Source: Dipetalonema caudispina (taxonomy: Eukaryota > Nematoda > Chromadorea > Rhabditida > Onchocercidae). Taken from it: a stretch of DNA of 64,000 bases. Position 1 is the stretch's first letter. The number at the start of each line of letters is the position of its first letter. The notes below the pieces were generated by a model. It had not been told where the DNA came from. It did not search any database and saw only the letters and a program-made list of their open reading frames with translations. Both the position numbers and the translations under genes were made by a program. The stretch lies in NCBI GenBank assembly GCA_013365325.1, contig JABVXV010000001.1, forward strand, positions 1 through 64,000. Direction: 5' to 3'. Shown piece by piece: positions 53,033 through 64,000 of this stretch.

Positions 53033-56000
53033 GTGTTAGTACGAGCTGGAGGAAATGATCAACAAAAAATATGGATTTTTGTTTCATTTCAGTTTGCGTC
53101 AGGTAACCATCACTGTCCTACGGTGGAAAGTTATACTCAACCACTTCAACTTTTGAATTCAGAAATCAGCACAGGAACACTTCTCACATTATATTTTTAT
53201 CGTCCTCCTGTACAGCACCTTCTGAAACGCCTCACTTGATAGTTATACCTTATCAGTCAGCACTTCTTTATCGTGTATTATAAATATTCAGGTATATTCC
53301 TTAGTATATTGTGCAATTCACAGCTGCTGGAGGATTCTCAGATGTTTCCTTATAATTTGACTGAGAAGGATAATTCTTGAAGAATAATTGATAAATAGTC
53401 TTATTCTTTTTTACTCCTTTATAATATGATTCGAAGTTCTTAGTCCTATTTATCATTTCAGAACATTTGAATTTACTTTCTAAAACATTCAAAAGTTCTT
53501 GTATTCACAACGATGAATAAATCCTCAATAGAGTAACCGTTGGTATTGTTCCATCGCGATAGCATTTCACAATTAAATCAGGTGTTAGCGAAATTATTGC
53601 AAAATTTTCACCTTAATCCGTGTCAAAATAATCAACAGATTGCTATCTACGAAAGATTTTATCAATGCTTTGTGTTCTAAAGAAAACTGTATTTAAATTA
53701 GAAAAATTGATGCTTTTAAGCCCTTTTTCGGTAACTCAATTTGCTCATTAGTCAATCTCGAATCGATTAATTAATGAAAACGGATCGCATTCGCTAATCG
53801 GTTGGCTGTGTATCTCCAACAGTTGTAATGCTCTTTCCTACTTTGTACAAATTTGTAATTAATTATCAATCTAGCAGTTCTATTTTGTATAGTATAGTAG
53901 GTTATCGTATGTTACGTATAATTCATATCCTTTCATGGAATTCTACCTGCCTGCCGTTTTAAATCCATGTTATGCATGTTCTCTCATATTTGTTTGCAGT
54001 TTTTTGTAAATGAGTGTTTGTCGTGAAGTCAAATTATCAGAATTCCCGATGTATAAAAAACTATAGTTTCCCTATCTTTATATCAGTAAATTACTTATTA
54101 TTCCTCCCTTTACACACACTCTCTCTCAGTATGTTATGGGTAAATTACTCTGAACTTTGCACTTCTCTCAAGAATTTCTGTATCATTTTCTGTTGAGAGG
54201 AGGTGATTTTTTTTAAAACAAAAATCCAAAAATAACCAAAAAAAACTCTAAAAGAAAATAAATAGTTCTTAAAAATTTTCTCAAAATCTAAAACATCTAA
54301 TACTTTTGCTTTTATATAGACTTGAACTTTAATCTTTTTTCTCCACTTGAGTTTTAATTCTAATTAGTTCATCTTTTATCGTTTGTGGTTTTCTTTCATG
54401 TTTTAATTGTTTGCGCGTGTTTTGTGTTATTAATAACTAAATGATAATAATTTAATTGTAGTAATGGAAATGTGTTTTATTTGTGGAAAAATTTATTGCC
54501 ACAATACTGATTCAACTATTGTGACAGTAATTTTTTTGATGCTTGCTGAAATTTTTCAGAATTTTAACCAAATGATCCAGTAATTAGAACTATAAACTAT
54601 TTCGTATATCTTGATAAGTTGCAATTAATTACTAATATTTAAGTCTATATTTCTCATTTCTCATTTTTCACTAATTTCGAGTGATTCATAATTCGCAAGT
54701 TTTATTTCAAGAATTATGTTTTTTTTTTTTTGATTTCATTAAAATATCTCTTATTAAATGATTAGTGCATCTCATGTATATACACACAACGTAAGTTTTT
54801 CTGTCTTTTGTATTCTTAGTTTATTTATACGATATTTTCAATTAGAGTTGTCCAGGTAATTTAATATTTCATACTTTCTAATTGTAACGATAATGATGAG
54901 TCATTGTTGTTACAATTATTTGAAGAGTAAAACTTAACAAGTAAATATAACAATAGACAGATAATTATGCGATCATACTGCCTGAACAATTAAGGCTTTT
55001 GTGACTGGTCGTCCAATTATCTTCAAGAAATGTTTTTAATTCTTGGCTTAAACGTTGAGTTGAACTGTACAGTTATAATTAAAACTGTACAAGCATCATG
55101 CTCATACAATTATTGTTCTTCAAATTATAATGGTAAGCTTACTGAGGTCATTAGATCATCATCCTCTGTAGAACGTGTGACGTCAGATTTGTCACATTTC
55201 TAGATTTCTTTATCTCTCACTTTTTTCATAGTTTCTTTAGTGAGGTATTAATTATTACATTATATATAATAATAAAACGAATAAGAGTGAATTTTTAAAA
55301 GAAAAGCTAAAGAAATATTTTAAAAATAAAATGCCTATTTCCTCTCTTTGAAAGTTTAGCTTTCTTAATTTCTCATTTCTCATATTCCCTTCTAAACATT
55401 TGTACGTCAATATTTCGATTTTCTTTCGTCGTCCTAAGAGATCTTCATAAAAGTCAAAAGTTTTTTTTTTCTTTTCTCAGAATTCGTTGTGAATTTGTGG
55501 GTTTAAAACTGATAAAGCACTCGTTCGCATTGTAAAATCACTTGTATGTAATCAAGTGCTGAGTAAAATTCATTTCAAAAATGTTGCTTTTTCGTTACTG
55601 ATACGAATTTGACTAACACTTATTTACATTTAAATGATATTTTAAGTTTTCGATTACTCTTGGACCTTTCGAAACACGCCATGTAGGTTTTTTGCAAGGA
55701 TGTCGTCCGTTACATTATGCATAAGTTGATGCTTTGAATAAATAATGCTTATTTTGTGACTGATGGATTTTTAAAGTTTCTTCCTACAAACAAACGCCTG
55801 TAATGTTTGAATATACTACTATTATTATTTTTTGAAATGTACTGTCATCGTAATTTTTCATAATTCAAAAGCTAGATCATGAAGATCTTAATGATCAATT
55901 ATAGTTCGATCTTTTGAGCATTAAAAACGGATTTAACATGAAAATTTTTAAATGTGCTCGCATTATTGTAAATTTTTTATTCATGCACCTATTGAAAATG

Positions 56001-59000
56001 ATACTGGTTTAATATATTGTCCGCTTCTTTTCATTGTTTCATCATTTCCGGCTCTTTTTACCGCTTTTCCCTAATTTTCTTCAGCAAAGTTTTTCGAATA
56101 TTTTTAGATCGAGTAGTTCAAAGTCATTTTTTGTGAATAAACTTTTTATGTTGCGCTTACATCACTTTGCATAACAAAAGATTTAATTGAAATGTAAACT
56201 CTATCAACAGTCCACTATGATCAAGTTGGTTAGCCTAGAAACAAATTTAAATAATTTTCAAGAAAAGTTAATTTTGAATGCAGTCTTCTGTACTATTTCA
56301 GGAGTATTAGATATCCTTTTTCCCGGAATACATTACCAAGTTCATAACTTGTTTTTTTATGTTCTCGAAATGAAAGTGGCAAACAAAGGAAAGGGATTGT
56401 GACTGGCTAAACGAGCCGAACTACTAGGGCCTTCCAATGCTTGGCTTCAAATGCATTTGAGTCTAGACGATACATTCAATTCTTACGAAAGTGCCATCGA
56501 AATTCTACATCTTAAACTCTACCACAACTCCTTTCTTAAATCAAACCATAACATAATTTGAGTTTTCGCTCGACTTTTTTTGATTTTTCTCAAAAGTTGA
56601 AAAAAGCAATGAAAAAAAGTGTGACATACGACAAGGAGAAGCGTCTATTTGAGCTGTTATAGTAAGTTTACAAATGATAAAAATAACCCGAATCAATCAT
56701 TTTAAGATTCATATGTGTCACATCTAATCCTTACTGTTTCCATTGTGTTTTTTGTCGAACTGAGAAATAAAGGAAAAGTATCTTCGGCAGTGACGGAGGA
56801 AATAGATCGAAGAAAATGTTTTTGCTTTCGTTCCTTCTTCCTCTCCGCTAGTCAATTCACACAAAACCAAGCTAAACCAATTGCTTTGCAAGCTAATCTC
56901 CTCCGTTATCGCCTATTCTATCATTTTCAACTTCCGACCATTTCACAACCCCTTTAATAACAAATAGTGATGATCATTGTAGTAGCGTAAGCCTTTCTTC
57001 AATAATTTACAGTTTCTTTAGGCGATATACTTCAGGGTTCAGTTAGAATGTTTATTTTATGAAATGAATTGATGATTTTAAGTAATATCTGCATATCCTT
57101 AGGCTCAGGTTGATACTTTGACAATTACTAGAAATTTATAGTATTTCTTATAACACTAGAAACATCAAAAAACTATATGTTTAGTGACTAAATAATTCAT
57201 TAACATACCTATCTTCAAGTATTGTTTCTCATAAAAAATGAACAGTCAGATTTTCCAATTCATGCTGAAATTCTATTAGTTTAGATGATGATGCTTTTCT
57301 ATCCAAGTCTGTTTAGAACATTATTTTTTCGGAATGCTAAATAATACATATGCCCATTTATTAAGTTCGAACGGCGCACGATTTCGTTAAATGTTAGCTA
57401 TAAAATGGTCAGGCATAAAATGAACGAGGGAAGATTAATGGCAGAATTAAATGGAATTTGAAAAATTTTGCTTGATGTCGTGTTTTGAATTACATCAGCG
57501 CGGTATGGCATAAATATCCGAATAATTTAGGCAGTCAGCTTCATATCCACTCTACGGTGTAAGCCATCAGTCAGTTCCATATTCATTCCTCTGCATAAAA
57601 GGGTTGAAAACGGTAATCGGAAAGTTTCTAAATGAATTGCAGCATGATTACTTGCAAATAAAATGTATGCAATTTCATTTGTTTATTTTATGTTGTTGTA
57701 GCACTAAAGTAGAGATTTTCTTTGCAGAATAAACGGAAATTAATTTTAATAAAAAAAAAAAAAAACAAAAAAACAAAACAGAGAAAATTTAAGTCTCTAA
57801 CAATGAAAATGCCCTCTCGAAGATTCAATTTAAAAGTGTTTTAGCTTTAAATAATATCAATAGATTTAACAGCTATGAAATGAATTATCGATAAGACTTC
57901 CAGCTGTCTTTCGGATCTAATTCCTATTCTTGATCACAGCTGTGTCTTTAAAATAAGTAAATGTCTTCTTGCTAACTCTTTATCGGAAATTTGTTTTTAT
58001 CTTACGAATTTAAAACTTATCTTATAGTTGACTGAGAAGCAAATATTTCAGCTTGTAATCAGTTCATCTGACTTTTGGTCAACGTGCTCTTCTCTATCCA
58101 TTTTGTTACCTGTTTTGTAACTCCGGTAAAATTTAAAATAAACAATGAAGGAATAAGATTTTTGAATTGTCTGAGATTAGAGTGTAATCTGATTTACTAC
58201 GTCTACAAAACTGAAGCTAAAAACAATCCACATGAGATAACTTAAAGATGATAATTTGTCTTCCATTATCTTAAATGCGGAAAAAATTATTTAGAAAGTT
58301 GATGTCTGCGGAAAATAAACTTCAACAATTTAACGCTTATGGTCTCGCAAAGATTGTTCATTAACTTTGCCATATCTTTTCCATTTCAATCACAACTTTT
58401 AAATTCAATACAAAAGAACTGCAAAGAAATTTTAGAGTATATGCAATAAGCTTTATGTAAATAGCATGATAAAATTTCATTACGAAATTTTGAAAATTAC
58501 TAGCTAAACTTTTGCCATAGATAGATACATGATTGGAATGAATCATGGAAAAATTATCAGGTATAGTCATAACACTAAAAATTCCTCTTTGAGATAATTT
58601 ATTTCCTTGTCCTCATTAATGTTATTCCTGATGACCTAAAAGGAAAACAGAAAAGTTCTCTAAAGTTCTTTCCTCATTTTATATGTTAAGAAAGGAATCA
58701 GATGAAAACAACGATCGTTTTTATGTTGACATAACTTTGCAAATAAAAATGCTCTCTCATCTGATTGAGTAGCCAAAAAATTCACACATCTCAGACATAC
58801 AGCTGACCATTCGTAAAATGATAAATTGAAAGTATAATTATCATGATTACTGTAGAGCATTCAGCATGCATATTATGTCTCTAATTAAGATAATAAGATT
58901 CCACGTGAACATTATTTCTGTCTTTTATTATCCTCCAATTGATCAAATTTATCAATTATAAATCATATTTGTGATCTAGAAGTTCTAAGCAATGAATTGG

Positions 59001-59637
59001 ATGTGTTGATAATTTCACTTAATTTGTTTCTCTTTAATTCAAATTAAGATGAACATATACAAGGGTAAAAAGTGAACACTGCTTATTAAGGTAATTACTT
59101 GTTAAGATTGGAATAATTGCCTACAGGACGTAGCAAAAATAGATGTTTATCTAAGTTGTTAAATTTCATTTTTGATATTCATTTCTTCATATAATTCTTG
59201 AATATTTTTTGGTTTTTATTCCTCAAATATTTATATTCGTTTTTAAACAAATCAGTTCAATTCCGTGATTTACTTAACGTATTTAGATTCATTTGTCATT
59301 GGTGGCTTCCTTTCAGAAAGTCCTTATCTTTTCTTTTCAGACGTTGAACATAACCTTTTTGACATATATAATTTAAAATTCATTTTGTCAAACACTTCAA
59401 CAACAACAACTCGACTATTCTAATCTTCATTCATCTTTAGTACTAAAAAAAAGAGAAAATTTCAGAAGATTAGTAAACATTTATTCGTTTTGCTTATCTG
59501 ATTACTTTTAGTGACTCATTTTGAAGTTTTTTCTTTGAAGTTACTAAGAGCATTTATTTTAAAGGTGTCGAATTTTAGCTTAAACTTATATCGATGATTG
59601 CGATTTTGAGAGCTCTCAAGTCTGAATAATGCTGTTT

Positions 59638-59640
<3 letters not shown>

Positions 59641-59669
<29 letters not shown>
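59641..59669. repeat. 29-nt poly-T run
   Basis: Uninterrupted T run followed by a G-rich GGGAAGGGGGG stretch, which is unusual in this base composition. Confidence 0.9.
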
Positions 59670-59975
59670 GGGAAGGGGGGTTTCATTGAATTAAAGTCTA
59701 ATTTCCACTCATTCTATCATTCTACCACAAATGCGACAATTCCGCTGATAAGAACATATCATCACTATACCATGATGTATACACTTCTATATATTTTACT
59801 CTTTCTCTTGTCTCCAATAACAAATCAAATCATAAATGTCCTTTCTTTTTGCTCATGAAAATACTTGGCTTCCTAGCTAATTATAAATTTAATGTCCGCT
59901 TAGTAAAAATTTAATCAATAGCAGAATTTGAGGAGTTTGTCTGTGTAATACAACCAATGCATTCGTGCATATATG

Positions 59976-60022
59976 TTTGTGTCTGTGTGTATGTGTGTGT
60001 GTGTGTGTGTGTGTATGTGTGT
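59976..60022. repeat. (TG)n microsatellite
   Basis: About 20 TG units with TATG interruptions. Confidence 0.9.
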
Positions 60023-60555
60023 CCGTCTATCTGTGTTTGTGTATGTGAATATATAATTTGTATATATTAATTAACATATTTCCAAACGATTTCCTCTGAA
60101 GAACAATGAAAAGAGTGAAGGAATGAAAAAAAGGGAAAGATATAAGATGAACTGACCAGTAAGTATGGTCAACAGTTGACTGGACATTAGAGAAGATAGA
60201 GTCAGCGAAGATGATCATAGTACATCTCGTATGTCAGATCAGCAATTAGCACTCAAATAACAATAGTTCGTCTACATATGCATTTTCTTTCTTGATTAAT
60301 AGCTTTATGCCTCCAAACAAGCAGTTCATTAATTATCGAACCATAAGAATTATATTCCTCGTTCTTATTTCTACTATTACTACTATCAGTTATTATCTCT
60401 CATCTTATCATTTCTTTTTACATATCTTTTACTACCAAATGACGTACTATTCGGGTCGGGAATTTATTTCAATTTTCACTATGCTATTTGTTACTTTGCG
60501 ATAATGATTAAGTGCCTAGTGAACATATTCGTCAGTCTAAGTTAGTATCTAACAG

Positions 60556-60859
60556 CTAGGCTATTAGGAAGCATTTAACAACATTGACAAGTCCTAGTTT
60601 AATAGTTTGCCACCTGTGTCTCACTGCAAAAAAAAAAAAAAAAATTTAATTATTTCCTACAGCTTCTTTAGGCTTACTTACTCATTTTATTCCAAACTTC
60701 TGATACTCTCACTAACTGTTCCACACATGAATTATTATGGAGAAGTATTAATGCAAATTTTGTGTTGTAAAAAGAACTTATAAAATGCTCCTTATAACTT
60801 GTAATTGTCTTATTATAGTTATGGCTTCCTAAATTACTCATTGATTTCTTCACATCCAT
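60556..60859 (-). CDS. Possible two-exon small protein, 81 aa
   Basis: Exon 60682-60859 starts at ATG and ends at a strong A|GTAAGT donor. After a 58-nt intron that is mostly a T run ending in GCAG, exon 60556-60623 continues in frame to TAG. The protein is polar (MDVKKSMSNLGSHNYNKT) with a C-terminal RHRWQTIKLGLVNVV stretch. There is no signal peptide and no family was recognised. The splice signals are good, but the T-run acceptor could be fortuitous. Confidence 0.3.
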
Positions 60860-61791
60860 TATTTATTCCTTACTCGAAATTCAACTTGTATACTCATGCA
60901 GTTATTCATCAATCTCCTTTCTAAATAAAAGGCCTATTCATACTATATATGTTCATTACAAAGCACTTTATCCTTCTCATAAAGAGATCATCGAAATTAC
61001 ACAGAATTTATTAGATTACCCATCAAGCAATATTTTACTTTATATATTGTTGATATAACTTTCTCATTCCTTGTTTCTTTCCCGTTGAAATTGATTTTCT
61101 TAGCTTGAAAATTTTAAGAATTAATTTGGTTACTTTTCATTATCTTGTCTATCTGATGAAGTCGAACTAAGATTTAATTATCTGAGAGAGGTTAAGTCGA
61201 TGGATATTTGAAATAGAACTTTTAGCTATTTTATACTTTGTTTCGTTTTTTCACTTCTAACTTTCTTACGTCGAAATATTTCGTCGTTTACATTAAGGCA
61301 AAATTCTACAGGCAATTTTTTTTTTTTCATATACGTACATTTGCATTTTTGAGTTCGTGAAATTTTTAACTGAGCGATTTCTTTGCATAATTGTGCAAAT
61401 TTTCCGCAACATATAAATTCATAACATTCATAACATCTTTGCTAACAATAAGCTGGGAAGATTTCACTGCTTCATACCTAAACTATCCTCTCATCTTTAA
61501 CGGTCATTGAATTACGGTAGTCCAATTAAAGTGATAAGAAGTTAAATTTACTTGAAATTTCTTCTTTTACGAATTATATTTGCATATTTTTTACTTCTCA
61601 TCCATATTTTTATTGTTTGTAAAACTTCATATTGTATACCATGATGTGATACTTCGTGTTGAAACCTTTCAGGTTGCATTATTTTTTACTTTTTTACATA
61701 ACTTGATTTATTCAGTGACGTCTACTTTCACTAAAATTTCTTTCAGGCTGATTGATTTACGCTTCTAATTACATCGCCCTGTTACTTTTCA
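60860..61791. other. 5' flank of the Ig-domain gene
   Basis: No exon seen. Ends in the TTACTTTTCAG acceptor (to 61792) preceding the Ig gene start. Confidence 0.35.
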
Positions 61792-61792
61792 G
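61782..61792 (+). promoter_or_regulatory. Putative spliced-leader acceptor of the Ig gene
   Basis: TTACTTTTCAG lies 26 nt before the ATG at 61819 with no upstream exon; probable trans-splice site. Confidence 0.45.
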
Positions 61793-61818
61793 ATAAAATT
61801 ATTTCAAAAAAAAAAAGG

Positions 61819-63941
61819 ATGTGGTTGAATGTATCATCACAAACCAAATTATCATTAATAATTATACAGTTCTTTGTATTATTTATGCAACGATTTTGTC
61901 AAGCAATTCAAGCAAAAGGTAATCGGTATTCGGTCATTATGGTTTCATCTGCGCGAACTTCAACCCATAATCCGCTCCGTTCACAGGAAAATGTTACCAT
62001 ATGGTGCCAGGTTTGTTTCTCTTTGTAAGAATTGTATATGTAAATTTATAATTATCTGGATGTCAAGTCAATTTCGTCGTAACCTAATTTTGAAATTCGT
62101 TTTTAACTCTCTAAGAAATGAATTGGTATATCGTAAAAACGGAATATCTTTGCTACTCGTTGTATATCTCCCAAAAATTATTGAAAGGAAAACGAACATT
62201 TAATATAAGTTCAATAATGCGGTATGACTTGCTGACACACATTTTATTACGTCCTGTAATGGAATCGATAGAGAAGTTATTGTTGAAACAGTGAAATACA
62301 TATTGAACCCGTGGCGATGTTTTTCAGGCGGAAGATGGAGGCGTGATAGCACAAATTAAATCGGCGGTATTTGTGCGGAAACGGGATGGTATGGTGCTTA
62401 AAGCAGACATAAGCAATGATCATAAACGAGCTTATCATCATTTTGGACTAGCAGATGTTGCTGATTCCGGTAATTATATATGCCGATTGACGACAACTAA
62501 TGGATTGAGTGTCAGTGGCAATCATCAAGTGTTCGGTGTTTTTTTATCGAAATTTTATTCTTAAATTACGACGAATTTCTTTATGGAATTTTTGCTTAAT
62601 TCCTGCTTTCTGAGAATTCGGTTTAATTATAAATATAAGAAAAAAATGAGTTGAATAATGCAATTTGATCATCAGAATTTTTTCTGAAACTCGATCTTCC
62701 CACTAAACATTTACGTCAAGATCAAACTGTATTGCAAGTACTGTTAACGATTTTAATAATTATATGTGTTTATATATCTTAGATCATCTTTCGAATAGTT
62801 TAGTTCCTTCATTATTACAACAGAAAACGAAGTTTGAATGCTTTTTGCGTAGTAATTTGAAATTTATTTCAAATCGTTTTTATTACTCTTTTCAATTCTC
62901 AGCATTTGTTTAGTTCGTCCTGTGGTCCTAGCAGATACTGGACATTTTGAGCCACGAAAGAATGATCCGTTTTCATTCGATGGTAATGGTGTTACGGTTG
63001 TTCGAGGCTCATCAGCTGAGATTACTTGCCCAGTGATCGCTTTTCCTACTCCTCGATTTTCTTGGACAAAAGATGGGAAAGAATTCAGTAAGTATTCGGC
63101 ATTTTTTCTTCTAATAATCGAGATTGTTCTTATGAGAAATTCTTAAGAGATGGAGTCATTCCGGTTTCATTTGATCTACTTGAAGAGTGAATCCTTCCTA
63201 AATTATCATTCTTCATAGTTTCATTTGATCTACTTGAAGAGTGAATCCTCCCTAAATTATCATTCTTCATAAGACGATTATTTCATGTCTGTACCAACCA
63301 AACGATATTCTCTTGGCTCAGAAAAACATATTCACTCAAACTGAGATACTAAAAAGATAATAAGTACGAACGAATTATTACCATTGACTTTTAGCTGCAA
63401 AGGACAATCGTGTGAATATAAAAAGTGATGGGAGAATATTGATTGATCAAGTGGATGATAATGACAAAGGTGTATATGAATGTACTGCAACAAATGAATA
63501 TATCGTGAATGGCCATACAGAAGCACATCAAGTAATGTTGGCCAGGGTATTACGAGTTAAAAGTAAGTCTTCATAATCTCATTTCAAACTATATAAGTAA
63601 TTTGTCCACTAACATTGTTTAGGTGAATTGGCATGGTTATGGCCATTGCTCGTAATTATCATCACTATCTTATTACTTGTGATAGTGATCGTATTCGGTG
63701 AGTGCAGAACGAAACGAAACCAGCAGAAACTGTAAGTTTTTCATTTTTCTCCATCTAATCTTTGCTATCCATCAATTTCTTTTCTATGCAATGGACTTTA
63801 TGCCAAAAACAAATCTCTTTTTGGCTTGTTAAAGCCAGTGAAGTGAAATTAATTAAAGTCGGGTCGATTATTATATACCCATTTTTTCGTCGAAATTACT
63901 GCAGCAAGTCTTTTTCTTTCAGATTGGAAGCAGAAGACTAA
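61819..63941 (+). CDS. Two-Ig-domain membrane protein, basigin/neuroplastin-like
   Basis: Six exons (61819-62010, 62328-62535, 62914-63087, 63395-63562, 63623-63731, 63923-63941) join in frame to 289 aa. Signal peptide: hydrophobic core LSLIIIQFFVLFM at residues 11-23. Ig1: Cys at about 63 (NVTIWC), closing Cys in DVADSGNYICRL. Ig2: SAEITCPV, core Trp (FSWTKDGKEF), closing DDNDKGVYECTA. One TM follows an ELAWLWPLL junction, then a short basic tail (CRTKRNQQK) ending LEAED. The xLWP entry to the TM is the hallmark of basigin, embigin and neuroplastin, which chaperone monocarboxylate transporters and calcium pumps. The conserved TM glutamate of that family is not present in the hydrophobic core here. 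A C. elegans ZIG-type neuronal Ig protein is the alternative reading. Confidence 0.85.
63164..63271. repeat. 54-bp tandem duplication (two copies)
   Basis: Two head-to-tail copies of a 54-bp unit (63164-63217, 63218-63271) differing at one base, inside intron 3 of the Ig gene. The near-identity points to a recent duplication or slippage. Confidence 0.95.
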
Positions 63942-64000
63942 ATGAAAAGAATGTTTTTGTGCTCGTGTAAATGTGGGCAAATGGAATGTCCAATTTTCTT

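Larger units (their letters stand above)
53033..60555. other. Large gene-poor region
   Basis: No gene supported over 7.5 kb. Noted: a 49-codon frame after GTTTCATTTCAG at 53092-53238, probably in the 3' flank of the TP53INP-like gene; a 63-codon ATG ORF on the minus strand at 53301-53492; two ATG ORFs on the minus strand at 58361-58570 and 58660-58860; and patches at 56400-56480 and 56760-56950 less AT-rich than the rest. None has splice context or recognised homology. Poly-T at 59641-59669 and a TG array at 59976-60022. Confidence 0.35.

Overview
The window is AT-rich eukaryotic DNA with genes broken into short exons (about 20-280 nt). Introns are often only 50-300 nt and end in nematode-type acceptors (TTTTCAG, TTTTTAG). 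Several first ATGs lie a few bases downstream of an acceptor with no visible upstream exon, as expected for spliced-leader trans-splicing. Protein matches (APC11, ABT1/Esf2, DDX41, TP53INP/DOR, a basigin-like Ig protein) are all metazoan. Together these suggest a nematode, probably clade III/filarial-like from the base composition and long AT-rich spacers; that last step is inference. No bacterial genes, CRISPR, rRNA or tRNA were recognised.

Layout. 0.6-1.5 kb (-): three-exon multi-pass membrane protein. 2.8-3.8 kb (+): APC11 RING subunit. 4.0-4.2 kb (-): small ORF with a signal peptide. 5.4-5.7 kb (+): possible RBIS-like exon. 6.1-8.3 kb (-): six-exon ABT1/Esf2 homologue (rRNA processing). 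9.3-10.7 kb (+): four-TM protein. 11.7-13.9 kb (-): five-exon coiled-coil protein with a Gln/His tract. 17.7-19.2 kb (-): four-exon unknown protein. 19.2-29.7 kb is sparse apart from a 57-aa single-TM protein at 25.8 kb. 29.8-32.1 kb (+): the 3' end of an unknown gene, then a small membrane-protein gene. 33.5-37.8 kb (+): fifteen exons of DDX41 (C. elegans sacy-1 orthologue), the best-supported gene. Minus-strand exons lie on both sides of it (33.06-33.39 kb and 39.4-48.3 kb), so DDX41 may be nested in, or overlapped by, minus-strand transcription. 49.5-49.7 kb (-): 63-aa ORF. 50.9-53.0 kb (+): five-exon TP53INP/DOR autophagy protein with a clear LIR motif. 53.1-60.5 kb: nothing recognised. 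60.6-60.9 kb (-): possible two-exon small gene. 61.8-63.9 kb (+): complete six-exon two-Ig basigin/neuroplastin-like membrane protein.

The genes do not form one pathway. They cover cell cycle (APC11), ribosome biogenesis (ABT1, possibly RBIS), splicing/RNA helicase work (DDX41), autophagy/transcription (TP53INP) and cell surface (Ig protein, four-TM protein, several very small TM proteins). Exon models were made by hand: every exon chain quoted keeps the reading frame across each splice, but no RNA evidence was available. Confidence is high only where homology also supports the model.
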